DNA of 64,000 nucleotides from Hermatobates lingyangjiaoensis (lineage: Eukaryota > Arthropoda > Insecta > Hemiptera > Hermatobatidae): NCBI GenBank assembly GCA_026182355.1, contig JAPFBL010000047.1:1860001-1924000 (forward strand). The letters are read 5' to 3'. Made by a program: the position numbers and the translations under genes. Shown here in pieces: positions 12,638-23,540 of the stretch. The notes beneath the pieces were generated by a model. It was given only the letters and a program-made list of their open reading frames with translations, did not search any database and had not been told where the DNA came from. Position 1 is the first letter of the stretch, and every line of letters starts with the position of its first letter.

Positions 12638-13760
12638 GCGCCAGTAAATTCATCTAACTCAAATTGTAAAATAAATTTATCTAAAACAGTTTGTCTGAAG
12701 AAAATTTATTTAATGTATGATTCATCTAATCAAGGATTCATCTAAACACAATACGTCTAATGTAAATTTCGTCTAAGCAAAAATTGTTCTCATTTTTACT
12801 AATGTATGACTGATTAAAAGGCATCTCAATGTTATGATAAAATTTAGCAATAATATTATACATAATGCAAGTATTCAATAATGCAAAGCTAACACATCGG
12901 TCCAGGCTTTTGCCTTTGTACTAGAATATTGTTATATATTATTACACTCTGGTCAACTAAGTTTATAAATAAGATGTATTTAATAGTGTAGCTACAAAAA
13001 GAGACAATTGAATATAATTTAAATAGATAAATTATGTGCAATACTCCTATGATACGTAATTACATCAGCACCTCTATTATACTGCACTACTCGATTTCTC
13101 AAGCGCTTCCCTGAGTCCTATATTTCCTTCTAGGAGGTTGACCTTCATCTCCAGAATTAGCTTATTCAATTTGCCATTCTTTCACATTTGCTCTGCTTGT
13201 AGATAAGAAACTTAAATAAAATAGATTTAGATGAATTTTTCCTCAGATAAGTCTTGCATTAGACCAGTGTTTACCACACTTTTTCGAGCAACCGCCCCCG
13301 TGGGTTCGTAAACCTATACTCAACACTCCTCAATAATCAGAATTTCAGACTAAATAACGAAATAAGTAACATTTTAATAGTTAAATTAATATAATGACTA
13401 ATCGAATATTTATTTATAATCCAATATATGTATTGTTTCATAGCATATTTATGCAAAAGAATTAATACACAATAAAAGAAAATTAGATGAGAATATACTT
13501 TTAACATAAAAATAAATTATCAAAACAAATAATTTTAAGAAACTGGTTCCTAGAAGTTTACATGTGGTGTTTTCACTTAAATTTAGAAATTATATTGCAT
13601 GAACATTTTCAATTTATGGAAATAGAATCCCAACTCCCTTTTTGCATTAGCGCCCCCCGATATCAAAGCACCGCCCCCAGGGGGGTGGTACCGCCCACTT
13701 TGGGAAACACTGTATTAGACGAATAAATTTAGACGAATTGAGTTAGATAAAATGGCGTAG
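12638..13760. mobile_element. Inverted-repeat DNA element (MITE-like) with GTCTAA subterminal motifs
   Basis: The left end (TTCATCTAACTCAAATT at about 12649) and the reverse complement of the right end (TTATCTAACTCAATTCG near 13750) match, and both continue into repeated TCGTCTAA or TTTATCTAA motifs. Internal copies of GTCTAA lie at 12745-12775 and 13250. There is no coding frame. The hAT-type element at 13265-13712 sits inside it, so the outer element is older. Superfamily not assigned; exact ends and target duplication are uncertain. Confidence 0.6.
13265..13712. mobile_element. Non-autonomous hAT-type element
   Basis: The termini are CAGTGTTTACCACACTTT on the left and, reverse-complemented, CAGTGTTTCCCAAAGTGG on the right, the usual hAT-type start. 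They are flanked by an 8-bp target duplication, CATTAGAC (13257-13264) and TATTAGAC (13713-13720), with one mismatch. Inside the ends are GC-rich subterminal blocks (CCGCCCCC; ACCGCCCCCAGGGG). The interior is AT-rich with no transposase. The element is nested in the GTCTAA element at 12638-13760. Confidence 0.8.
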
Positions 13761-14280
13761 ATTCATTTTTATACATTATTATCAGTTTTATTACTTTTAT
13801 CTATTATATAGATCCTGGTAGTCATTCAGTTTTTTACAGGTTTTTAAAATACTGTTTATCGCGTATATATTGTAGTGATAGTCATAAGTATTGAATTAGC
13901 AGTTTTCTGTTTTCCCTTATATTTTCTGTAATATGCTGATAATATGATGCGTATGAAGAAAACACAGCTGCAGATGTTTCAATCTGAATCTGTCAGTCAA
14001 TATTTAACATTGATAGAGAGTTGGAATCTGTCCCTGCATGCAAACAAGTTTGTTCTGTTTCCCAGCTATTTAACCGTATTAAATCCATTTGGACATTGCA
14101 AAACGGTTTCATTTATTTTAAGAAAAAATGTTGTAATCCATAAAAGTCCAATTTTTACACATTCTGCTTTGAACTTTGGAACTTATTATTATTAGAAAGT
14201 AAAATAACGGACTCAGTTTATATTGAGAATTCTTTATGGAATAAGAAAAAACGAAATGGCGTATTGAACTAACAAATAAA

Positions 14281-14313
14281 TAAATAAATAAATAAATAAA
14301 TATATATATATAA
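14281..14313. repeat. (AAAT)n and (TA)n tract
   Basis: TAAA/AATA repeats followed by a short TA run, directly outside the left family A pseudo-LTR. Confidence 0.8.
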
Positions 14314-14436
14314 AGATTTCACATAAACACGTGAAATAACAATCAATGATCAAACCACAATAAGAAAATGGGAAAACAAGACTAAGATCTTTCAACCGTA
14401 ACAAGCAGTCTTCGTCAGAGTCAAAAACCCAACTGA
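14314..14436 (-). mobile_element. PLE family A pseudo-LTR with hammerhead, left arm of inverted pair
   Basis: On the minus strand it reads TGGGTTTTTGACT, CTGACGA (14412-14418), stem II loop region, GAAA (14390-14393), GATCTTAGTC, then TCCCATTT and a tail ending in TATGTGAAATC next to TA repeats. Stem I pairs GACT with AGTC and, beyond an internal loop, TGGG with CCCA. Stem II pairs GACTG with CGGTT with wobbles. The core looks intact. It directly follows, in the same orientation, the RT fragment at 14421-14720. Confidence 0.8.
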
Positions 14437-14720
14437 AGGAATACATACTTTGTATACACATTTTCATCTTTTAACATATTCTCTATTTTATCGATGTAAT
14501 CTTTTTTATTTAATATTACTGTTACTTTAGATTTATCGGCTTTAGTGATTTTTATGGTATTATCCTTTTTAAGCTTAGAAGAAGCCTCGATAAAACGTAT
14601 AGGAACACTAACAACATCAGTTTTTTCTGAAAGACCGTATACCATTCTTTTTAAAATATATAAATTATCGATATCTATATTATTTAATTTTTCAGCTTTA
14701 CAAAAACCCTTAGCTATCTG
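14421..14720 (-). pseudogene. Penelope-like element RT, N-terminal fragment
   Basis: An uninterrupted minus-strand frame of about 100 codons, with no ATG at the beginning, contains the PLE motif around ITKADKSKVTVILNKKDY followed by DKIENMLKDENVYTK. In PLEs this block lies just before the RT fingers and reads roughly kaDKgn-vVvl-kxdY. The frame is cut by the family A pseudo-LTR (the last residues come from CAGTTGGGTTTTTGA). The upstream edge is a small palindrome (CTGAACATAATTTAAATTATTATGTTCAG region, 14719-14746) where the opposite-strand pseudo-LTR begins. It cannot encode an active enzyme. Confidence 0.8.
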
Positions 14721-14736
14721 AACATAATTTAAATTA

Positions 14737-14836
14737 TTATGTTCAGTTGGGTTTTTTGGCTCTGACGAAGACCGCTTGTTACGGTTGAAAGATCTTAGTC
14801 TTGTTTTCCCATTTTCTTATTGTGGTTTGGTCATTG

Positions 14837-14852
<16 letters not shown>
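14737..14852 (+). mobile_element. PLE family A pseudo-LTR with hammerhead, right arm
   Basis: CTGACGA is at 14762-14768, GAAA at 14787-14790 and the predicted cleavage point follows T14796, before AGTC (14797-14800). Stem I is GGCT with AGTC (the first pairs only) plus TGGG/CCCA further out. Stem II is GACCG with CGGTT. The self-complementary AGATCT spans 14790-14795. It continues to GGTCATTGATA and then (TA)n at 14840-14870. Orientation is opposite to the copy at 14314-14436. Confidence 0.8.

Positions 14853-14870
<18 letters not shown>
14838..14870. repeat. (TA)n microsatellite
   Basis: About 15 TA units directly after the family A pseudo-LTR, the usual arrangement in this window. Confidence 0.95.
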
Positions 14871-14875
<5 letters not shown>

Positions 14876-14929
14876 GAGTTCAAAATTGAAAAAGAGTAAC
14901 AAACATTGTAAAGTAACACACTTATAATA

Positions 14930-15050
14930 AACACAAATTTTTGGGTAGCCCGTCTTCAAGAGAAAAATGAAAGGGATACCCAGCACGTTGTAGACCAACG
15001 GCAAGTAACCGATCCGATAACCGCCAGAGCTGCCCCTAGCGCCCGTTCTT
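14930..15050 (-). mobile_element. Degenerate PLE-like pseudo-LTR, family B relative
   Basis: GTAGCCCGTCTTCAAGAG, then a GGGATACCCAGCACG segment and a GC-rich part (AACCGCCAGAGCTGCC), resembles the family B order at 31815-31890 (CCGTCTTCAGGAGAG, then GGGAAACCAAGCGCACTGG). The ribozyme GAAA side is not preserved. Call by resemblance only. Confidence 0.4.
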
Positions 15051-16164
15051 TAAATATATAAATATATATAATTAATGCAAATTTAGTAATAATACTTATA
15101 TTTTTTAATAAAAATTGGGCCTGTTAAACAGTAGACACTTTTTATACTCAATGCCACTTTTTTGCCCATCCTACTTACTAACCTTGTGCTGAAGTATAAC
15201 TACTTTTAATATGATGCCAATTCAATTTTCAGACTAAAAGCACTGTGATCATACAAGATAATCACTATTGTCAAATTTCATTAGGACTAAAGTTGACGAA
15301 AATTGTTTTACCACGTGTAAAACAATTTTTCCTTTCTTCTTTAGCACAACGGAGACCCCATTTTGATTATTTTTTTTCTTCTCTGGAATCTCTTTGCTTT
15401 CTGTTTCATTTACTCACCATACCTCTTTCGGTACCGTATCATTTCTACAATTTGGAAATACTGATAGTAATGCAATTTTTACCAGCTCTGTTCGTGTTAA
15501 ACCTACCAATTAACCTACAGATAACAGTAGTTAAACCTACAGTTAACAATTCCTGCATAAAACAGCTGTCACCTTCTTAATATAAAGAACCATCTTCTGA
15601 ATCTATTTCATTTTTATAAATTGCCCCTTCAGTATCCTTACCAATAAACAAATTGAAATTGAGAAGTTGAAGCCGAAATTGATGAATGTAGTCATTTTAG
15701 GAGTTATACCAATTGCTATAACGTCCGTGGTTATAATTATTCTTTCTTTATTAAAAGAGACATTTCAACTGTATCCCTTAATACTAACCATTCCCTGTTC
15801 TTTATGGGTTGGGTAAATTGTAGAATGATTTTTATTCTTTTCTTTTTTTGTTCTCTTCAATTGAAAACTAGTGTTGCTTATAGATAACTGCCAATATTGG
15901 CAATAATTCTCCCATGAAGCCGATAAATCTACTGTGACCATCGAATGATTGAGTCCATGCAACAAGTAAGTGCTGTCGTTGTTTGGCCTTCTTTTATTTC
16001 CATCAATATTAATAATTACCTAATCAACAATACTCCTGCCTGTATTTGTTGAAACTTTGACTGACACAGGGCATCAGCGCTATTACCATTCACACTCTTC
16101 AGGGTTCAAGTTCGCAAACTTGCACATCGTTGCAATTGTATAGTGACTCTTAAAACTAGGAGCA
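15051..16164. other. Interval without supported gene; one perfect hairpin
   Basis: AAAATTGTTTTAC/GTAAAACAATTTT at 15299-15330 is a near-perfect inverted repeat with a short loop. A 111-codon + frame at 15245-15580 is open, but I see no domain in it and do not call it a gene. Confidence 0.4.
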
Positions 16165-16351
16165 AGGGCAGCCCAATTGCTAACGTGATCTTTTCTTGCC
16201 TGGCAGATCTGGGTTCATTTTTCTCTCTGACCCTTGATTTATTTTATGTGGATGGTGAAAAAATCTCTGCACGATTCCGAGTCAGTGCGATATTAGGCAC
16301 CGTTAAAAGTCGATATTCTAAGTACACTTGAATTAGGCAAAATGTAAGACA
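16165..16351 (+). repeat. tRNA-derived SINE, diverged
   Basis: It starts with a GGGCAGCCCAATTGCTAAC head and a degenerate B-box (CTGGGTTCATTT), followed by CCTTGATTTATTTTATG, GCACCGTTAAAAG, TAAGTACACTTGAATTAGGC and AAAATGTAAGAC. The same series is found in the SINEs at 53616 and 59960. The 3' tail is lost. Confidence 0.65.
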
Positions 16352-16496
16352 TCCAATGTCAAATTAGAGAGTCAAATGTTTGAGTGTTTTTGAGTATTTT
16401 GAGTCAAATTTGAGGCAGGGGGGCTAAATACACAGTATATTTATTTTTAAGTCCTTTTTCGACATTTTATGGGATAAACAAGCAGAAAAATAAACA

Positions 16497-16590
16497 AATC
16501 ACTACTTGTTGTAGTGATATAGTGATTACATCACTATATAATAGTGATATATCTTATCACTAATTGATTATTGCTTATAGTGATAAGTGA
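16497..16590. repeat. Cluster of overlapping TCACTA/TAGTGA palindromes
   Basis: At least six copies of ATCACTA or its complement TAGTGAT alternate within 94 bp, so several different hairpins can form from the same sequence. No coding frame. Function unknown; it may be a decayed inverted-repeat element. Confidence 0.7.
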
Positions 16591-17105
16591 GTTTATTGCC
16601 TAAATCATCCAAATTTTTCATGAATAAAAGAATCGTTAACACTGACCGCAGAATTGCATGAAACTATTACCAAAATCAAGTCAAGCGTAATACATGAAAA
16701 GAATAAACAATAAGGAAAATAATACATGTTTCATGGAAAGGCATGTATGCATTAATATATAGATATGGATCTGTGTTCAGAACCATTTGGTGTAAAGAAG
16801 AAGGAATTCTTGCCGATCTAGTCTAAATCCATGGTTTCAATCCTGACCAAACTCTTCAGAAATGATCGTATCATTGAATAATAGAGTCTTCGAAGATTCT
16901 AACACCTGCTATTGAGTTATCGGGATTAATAAGTACATACCCAAATTTTGAATGATATTATCCGTTTCAATTCCATTTGAATTCTGTTAGAAAACAACAT
17001 ACTAAAATGTTACTCTTTTCTTTCCTCGATGGGGGAAAAATGACCGTCTGATTTTCAAACTACAAAAGGATACATTTGAGATGAAAGAGATGGAGAAGTT
17101 TGGTG

Positions 17106-17380
17106 GTCGGACTGGCAGCCTAGAGTGGATTATGTTAAGTGAAAAGTTGGTAAAGTTGTGATGTTCGGATTGGTGGATTGGATGGGATTTAGTTCCCTTA
17201 GGATAGTCGGAAAAGGTTGACTTTTGGATTGACTGACTGGATGGAAAATGGTTTCATTAGACGGAAAAGGTAGACCTCGGTTCAACAGGCTTGATAGGAT
17301 TTAGTACCATTAGATAGGCGGAAGAGATTGACGTTCGGATTGAAAGAATGGATCTGATTTGGTGTGATGGAGAGTTCCCG
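17106..17380. repeat. Diverged ~57-bp minisatellite, four to five units
   Basis: Units begin with TTCGGATTG or a relative (about 17165, 17224, 17279 and 17335), continue with TGGATNGGATTTAGT and end with CGGAAAAGGTTGAC. The + strand is unusually G-rich and C-poor. A short open frame crosses the last unit (17348-17548) but resembles no family I know. Confidence 0.65.
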
Positions 17381-18530
17381 AGAGTTGACTATTGTTCTGG
17401 CAAACCTAAAAAGATTTTGTTGATTGAGGTTAGACTAGAACAGTTGACGGTCGCATTGATTCACCCAAGAGAATTTGGTTCGTTGGGCAGTATTTCCTTT
17501 ATTGGACATAAATTAAACGATGCAATAATGGATGTAGGCGTGAGCTAAACAATAATTTATGTTGGTTTTTTATGCTTACAAAGGTAATATATCTAAAATT
17601 CTATTAAATTTATTCCAGGAATATCAATTTTTACTTTGTTTATGACCCTGTGTACTTAAAAATATACGCTTGAATTTTTTAGTAATATTGCCTTTTTATA
17701 GTATTTAACTCCAGAATTCTATGTTCAATAGTAAAATCTTTGGGAGACAACATATAAATCTTTGCTCCTAGGGATTTATAGAAATATGAAAAATGACAGA
17801 TTGTTATATTATACACTGTTGAGCACTGAAGAAGACATTTAATCATCCCAATTTATAAGTATATTTATCAAAAAAATTGTAATAATAATTTTAATATCGA
17901 ACAACAGTAATTTTCAGTTCTGCATTATTTATATTTTTTAAATATATATATTATTTACTAGATACAAAAATATTAATACATAAGGGATTAATATTTGCTA
18001 CAAAAAATGTTTCGAATTAATGGTTTAATTTAAGAAAAATATTTTCTAATTTATTTATTTCAATTTCTTCAAATATAAATCTTGTAAACTTAATTCAGTT
18101 AATAAAATTACAGTCAATAAAATTTTCCTTTTTTTTTTAGAGAGAGAAAATAAAGAGACATTTTGTCTGGAACATTTCGTTTTATAAAAAGCTTTTAATG
18201 AAATTAAAGTGAAGGCAGGGTCAGGGTTGATTCCAGCCTGGTCCTCATTTGTACTATTCCTCTGGTTTCATTCGAATTAAGGGACATTTGGAGGCTTCAT
18301 TGGATCCATTTCAACACTAATCAGAATAATATTTCAAGAAAAATTGAGTTAAAGCCATAATAGTGACGAGAGAATTCTCTTTTTTTTTCAAAATTATAAA
18401 AGTGCTTTTAATATATAATGTGGTTTCAATTTGCATACAGTATTTTTCTTGTTGAAAATCTTCTGAAATAAACTATCTTCAGCATTTTCATTCTGCTTGT
18501 TAGCAAATCAGTAGGTTCAATAACGTTCAG

Positions 18531-19078
18531 CCCATTCCTGACATACTACATTCAGTAGTATGGCATATTCAGGAATATGTCATTCCTGACATACTACATT
18601 CTGTAGTATGACATATTCAAGAATATGCCATTCCTGACATACTACATTCTGTAGTATGACATATTCAAGAATATGTCATTCCTGACATACTACATTCTGT
18701 AGTATGACATATTCAAGAATATGTCATTCCTGACATACTACCTTCTGTAGTATGACATATTCAAGAATATGTCATTCCTGACATACTACATTCTGTAGTA
18801 TGACATATTCAGGAATATGTCATTCCTGACATACTACATTCTGTAGTATGACATATTCAGGAATATGTCATTCCTGACATACTACATTCTGTAGTATGAC
18901 ATATTCCTGAATATGTCATTCCTGACATACTACATTCTGTAGTATGACATATTCAGGAATATGTCATTCCTGACATACTACATTCTGTAGTATGACATAT
19001 TCCTGAATATGTCATTCCTGACATACTACATTCTGTAGTATGACATATTCAGGAATATGTCATTCCTGACATACTACA
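18531..19078. repeat. 48-bp palindromic satellite, 11 units plus a partial one
   Basis: Units start at 18541, 18589, 18637 and so on every 48 bp to 19069. Each unit holds two perfect hairpins: CATACTACA-TTC-TGTAGTATG and GACATATTC-NN-GAATATGTC. The centre of the second hairpin varies between units (CAAG, CAGG, CCTG). CAGG and CCTG are reverse complements, so some units carry the hairpin inverted. No frame is conserved. Similarity between units is very high, implying recent homogenisation. Confidence 0.95.
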
Positions 19079-20245
19079 TGAATAGTCCCAATGGCAATTA
19101 CCTTTAGTGTGTGCTTACTATGACCTTCTTTTAGTACCCATTCTGAGTAATGGGTCTCTCAAAAGACATTGCTAAAATTCAAAAGTGGATTTCGGGCATT
19201 TTTCCAGGCCTGATAAAATTTCTCAGGGTCGAGGTTATCGTCATTATTTTTACATAGTTTTTTTTTATTGTTATAGAACAACATTCTGTACCAGAAGGCA
19301 TTACATACATTAAAATTCATTAAAATGCATTAAAATTACATACAACAATTCTTATTAAATTATGATGATGCAGCTTAACAATTATAATAATTAAAATAAC
19401 AATGATGATAATAACGAAAATATAATATATTTAAAATCTAAATTAGTGTAATACCAAGTAATAATAATGATCACGATGATAAAAAGCAATACTACTAACA
19501 AAATAATAACAATATTTATATAATTTATAACGGTGCGTTCATACCGCTGTTATTTTCATATAGTATAGTTGACGTTTGTAGTATGTACATATGTAAGTGC
19601 AACCATTCAAGTAATTAAAACAGTGGAAACTAAACAAAAGCAGTATTGATATCGTGTCTTGCGCTTCAAAAACCATTGAAAAGAAGAAATTACTACGAAA
19701 TTTTGCCTATTAAAATATTACAGCTAATTCAAATGAAATACTGCTTGTTAAATATAATAGTTAAATAGAACGTTTGATAGGAGAAAAAGTTAAGGGGACT
19801 GAGTTACTAAAAACTCCTATTAGACTAAAGTCTAAGTACGAAGAAATAAGTTACAATGATAACTCGGAGATTCTATTCAATAGTTACTTCACCAAAATTT
19901 GATCAAATAAGTACATAGACTAAAAAAAATAAAAAAACAATAATTGAGAGCACGTTAATTTCTGATGGTTTAATTATAACAATTGTAACCACTATAACAA
20001 ACATTTGTTATAGCATAAATCCCCAAAAAAAGTTCCTGATTTTTCACCAAAAAAGCTAGTAGAAAGGCAGAGTTTTTCTTTACTAGCTTGTTAATTGTCA
20101 CAGTAAAACTCTTTGATTTGAACCATAATTTTAATTGGCATGGCTAATTAATTATTTAATGTGTAAATTATAATAATGTAATCGACACTAATTTAAATAA
20201 CAGTAGCTTTCATTTTTTGAAAACAACAAACAAAATAATATGAAG
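19079..20245. other. AT-rich interval, degenerate AAT/ATG microsatellite
   Basis: Positions 19310-19510 are low-complexity (GATGATGATAATAACG-like). Otherwise no gene, RNA or mobile element end is apparent. Confidence 0.5.
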
Positions 20246-20515
20246 TAATCCATATTGGGAAAAGTATTAAGTCTCTACACAAAAAAAATTATTATAAAAA
20301 ACTAAACTACGCGTTTCGAACACTTGATGATCTTCTTCAGGTTACATCTGCTCTGCTGGTGTGGTTGTCCGGTGGGTGAGGCCTAGCAAGGACTGAAGTC
20401 CTCAGATTTCAGATGTAACTTGAAGAAGAACATGAAGTGTTCGAAACGCGTTGTTTAGTTTTTTATAATAAACTTTTTGTATGGAAACTTAATACTTTCC
20501 CCAATATGAGTAAAT
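20246..20515. mobile_element. PLE family D inverted pair with hammerheads
   Basis: Left arm (20246-20352, minus) and right arm (20409-20515, plus) are inverted copies of about 105 bp. The minus copy has an intact-looking core: CTGAAGA (20334-20340), stem II ending GTGTTC, GAAA (20314-20317) and CGCGT. The plus copy has TTGAAGA (20420-20426), so core residue C3 is lost. Both share the self-complementary ACGCGT after GAAA and an outer CCAATATG motif. The 56-bp centre is unrelated spacer. Confidence 0.8.
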
Positions 20516-22910
20516 ACCACACTATAATAGATTGGACAGTTAATTAATTAAAGTATAAAGTAATCTATTTTGTTATTTTATTTTTTTTTGTCTTGGTATC
20601 AAATTCCTGCAATATATATCATGAATAAAACTAGCATGAACAAAGATTACCTGTAATTCTGTATTTGCTGAAAGAAATTAGGTCAAATATTAGAAGAAAT
20701 AGAATTGAATTATAGTTTAAAGTGGATATAGCATAACAGAATAAACCATTTTCAATGAAAAACAAAATTTCAAGTTGTTTACAATACTAAAGAAAAGGTT
20801 CATACATAATGTTTTATCTTAATTGAATAGTGCATAAAAGATGTGTAGGCTTTATGAAGTAATTCTCGATTTTAATTAGATAGATTGTGTGGGAGAAGGG
20901 TAGTAGATAAGTGGAGGGTTTGAAAAGGGTTTGAGAGGGTAAAAACAGATTACAAGAGAAATAAATTAAATTTAGTTCAAGAAACCTATGAGAATTAAAA
21001 TGAATGGAATATGTTTATGTTTCTTATTTCTAGAAAATTGACAGTGAATACCCAATTGATATCTGATAATGGAGCCAATAGAAAGGAAGTGAAAAAAAAA
21101 CTCTTCTCTTTATTTTTTTTTTTCTAAATTAAAGGAATGTATTGCGCAAGGCTGAAGGAAGTGGCATCAATAGGAGGTGTAGGAAGTCTAATTTGTCTAA
21201 TTGGGTGATGGATGGGTTTCCGATGCCGGCAACCACCCAAGAACCCCCGGGAAATCATTAGTCAATCCTACTTGGTGGACTTCTTTCCAGTTATCTCTCA
21301 TATGCCTTTTAAATGGTTAATTATGATGATACTTCCTGCGTGATGATAAGTGAGGATGGTATGTGATTCTGTATTTAGTGTTTCATTCATGTTGTAACTA
21401 TTATATCTGAGCTCGTGTTTCTTGAAATTTGAACATTCAATCCAATCATTATTGAATTTAAAAAAAAACAACATATTATGCATACATTTCAACATGAGTG
21501 TTTATGAAGAGATTAAAAGAGACTAACACATACACTTTCACATTTTCTGTTTCAAACGTTATAAGGAGAAGAAATGAGAGAAATCAACCACACCATCACT
21601 CAGACAAGTTAGAAATCAATAGTGTAACTGTAAGAACGTCTTATTAAAAGGTAGAGAGAAAGATAAATTAAGACAAACAAATGAAAAAAGATAAGAAGCA
21701 ATAGATAAAAATGAAATAAATAGCAAAAGAATATATATAGAAAACTATACAAAAAGGAAAGTGGAGGATGATGAGGGATAAACTAGTAAGCAAAGTATGA
21801 ATTCAACTAAAATGAAATAGACAATTATGTATAAATTGAATGGATAAAATAAAAACACAAGATATGTATGAAAATTAAATACTTCCGCTGATGTGTAAAG
21901 AAAAAATATATAAAGAATAATAAGAAAAAATATTTCTAGTAATTATTAAAAAATAGTAGTAAAAGACTAAAAATTAAAAGAAATAGTTAATAAATGTTTA
22001 AACTAACTTTATTTGTTCTCCATTCTTAATGGTTATCATTTTTCAATCTTAATTTTACTTAATTTTTACTCTGCCTACGTTTTAATCAGGTATTCGATTT
22101 ATTGCACTAATGGTTTTCATTGATTCCTCATTTCACTATATATTAAATTAGAGACTGCAGGTGTTAAATTTGTTTTGAAAAATAATGTTATAGCTAGTTG
22201 TGTTGAAAAAAAAAAGAAATAAAAGAGGAAATAAAAAAATAATAAAATGTAACAGTATGAATTGAGACCAGGAGTGGAACGTGCTTTAAGTATACAAAAC
22301 TGTTTCTGTAAAGCTCTTCAAGAAAGAATGGGGTATCATCAAAACTATTGTTTAAGAATTTGGACACAGTGACAGTCATTGAATCAAATTTCATGTGAAC
22401 TAGCGGGGGTGATGTATAGGTTAGTATACTGAACAACGGAAAACCTGTGTCAACTCATATCAAGATTCTGTTACTTACTACAGTAAGTGTTTAATAATTT
22501 TCTCTAAGTACAAGTATATATTCTTTAACTTATAGCATTATAATACTTATAATTATACTTATTTGCTATAAGTACATGTATAAGATGTTTTTACATCACT
22601 TGTTTAAATACGTTTGACTCTGAGGTAGACTGCTTTTTTTACATTAAAGGTCTTAGTTATTTTTCTTATTTCTTACTTTGGCGTAGACTTTGATATGTAT
22701 ATATATATTACTGTATATTGGCAGCAAGTTTTTTATTGGGCATATATTGTTAATTACTACAGCAGCTACTGTATTCACAATCATTTTTTTTTCTGGTTTC
22801 TCAAATCATCCTTACCATTTGTCTCTCATCTGACTGGAGTCGCTATAATTTTTGTCCAATAGTCATTCGATCTTTTGAATAAGAAAAAAAAACTTATGAC
22901 CTCTTCGTGC
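20516..22910. other. AT-rich interval without supported gene
   Basis: A short GC-richer patch at 21130-21300 (with GATGCCGGCAACCACCC) and a minus frame at 22194-22436 are the only departures from background. Neither matches a family I recognise. Confidence 0.4.
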
Positions 22911-22943
22911 CTATAAAAGCGGAAGACCGCTTTTTTTTATAGG
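22911..22943. repeat. Perfect hairpin CCTATAAAAGCGG/CCGCTTTT
   Basis: CCTATAAAAGCGG and its complement flank an AAGA loop, followed by extra T. It looks like a terminator but lies in eukaryotic intergenic DNA and is probably incidental. Confidence 0.6.
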
Positions 22944-23008
22944 ACTAGCAGTAAGAAAATCAGAAATTTTTCAAAAATATAATTCCAGAATTTCAGAGAA
23001 GTCATCTT

Positions 23009-23187
23009 ATATATATATATATATATGTATATGATCAAACCACAATAAGAAATGGGAAAACAAGACTAAGATCTTTCAACCGTAACAAGCGGTCTTCATC
23101 AGAGTCAAAAACCCAACTGAGTTGGGTTTGATCATTATTTATTGTGGTTTGATCATTGATTGTTGTTTCACGTGTTTATGTGAAATC

Positions 23188-23232
<45 letters not shown>
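23009..23232. mobile_element. PLE family A inverted pair; left arm with intact hammerhead, right arm core-deleted
   Basis: The minus copy (23033-23115) has CTGATGA (RC of 23096-23102), GAAA (RC of 23074-23077) and a TGGG/CCCA outer stem. The plus copy (23121-23192) runs from GTTGGGTTTGATC directly into ATTGTGGTTTGATCATTG, so the ribozyme is cleanly deleted. TA tracts lie on both outer sides (23009-23032 and 23191-23232). Confidence 0.8.
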
Positions 23233-23235
<3 letters not shown>

Positions 23236-23261
23236 TTTACATCCGCACTAGGGGACTGTGG

Positions 23262-23540
23262 GAACCTACCACAGTATATAGGTATATACCAGTATATAGG
23301 TATGACTAAGAAGAAGCTATCAAGAATGTTGACATTTCACCGGACAGCTGGTGCTATTGAGAAACCACATGCTTATCATTCATTATAAGGAGGTCTCTCA
23401 CTCACTTTTAGGTCCTGCTGAACATAAAATTTTAGAGGCCTTCTACATTAAAATTAAGAATACAACTATTAATTTACAAATGAATAATATGTTTGTTCCG
23501 AACAACCAATTCCAACCAATAGAATCATTGAACCAATAAT
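23262..23540 (+). pseudogene. PLE GIY-YIG endonuclease fragment
   Basis: Two overlapping frames together follow the PLE endonuclease: the first has QYIGMTKKKLSRML and FHRTAGAIEKPHAYH, the second has GPAEHKILEAFYIKIK and TINLQMNN. YIG-T is the second half of the GIY-YIG signature, and the EA-IK---TIN block is the usual C-terminal part. A frameshift near 23385 separates them. It directly follows a (TA)n tract and family A debris, and is probably a different PLE from the neighbour. Dead copy. Confidence 0.7.

Noticed and set aside
15245..15580. 111-codon + strand gene
   Set aside because: Hydrophobic, low-complexity translation with a hairpin in the DNA and no family resemblance; probably chance.
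18531..19078. CRISPR-like array (regular 48-bp period)
   Set aside because: There are no unique spacers; the whole 48-bp unit repeats, and the DNA is eukaryotic. It is a palindromic satellite.
22911..22943. Rho-independent terminator
   Set aside because: Stem plus T-run has that form, but there is no bacterial gene context; it is an isolated hairpin in eukaryotic DNA.
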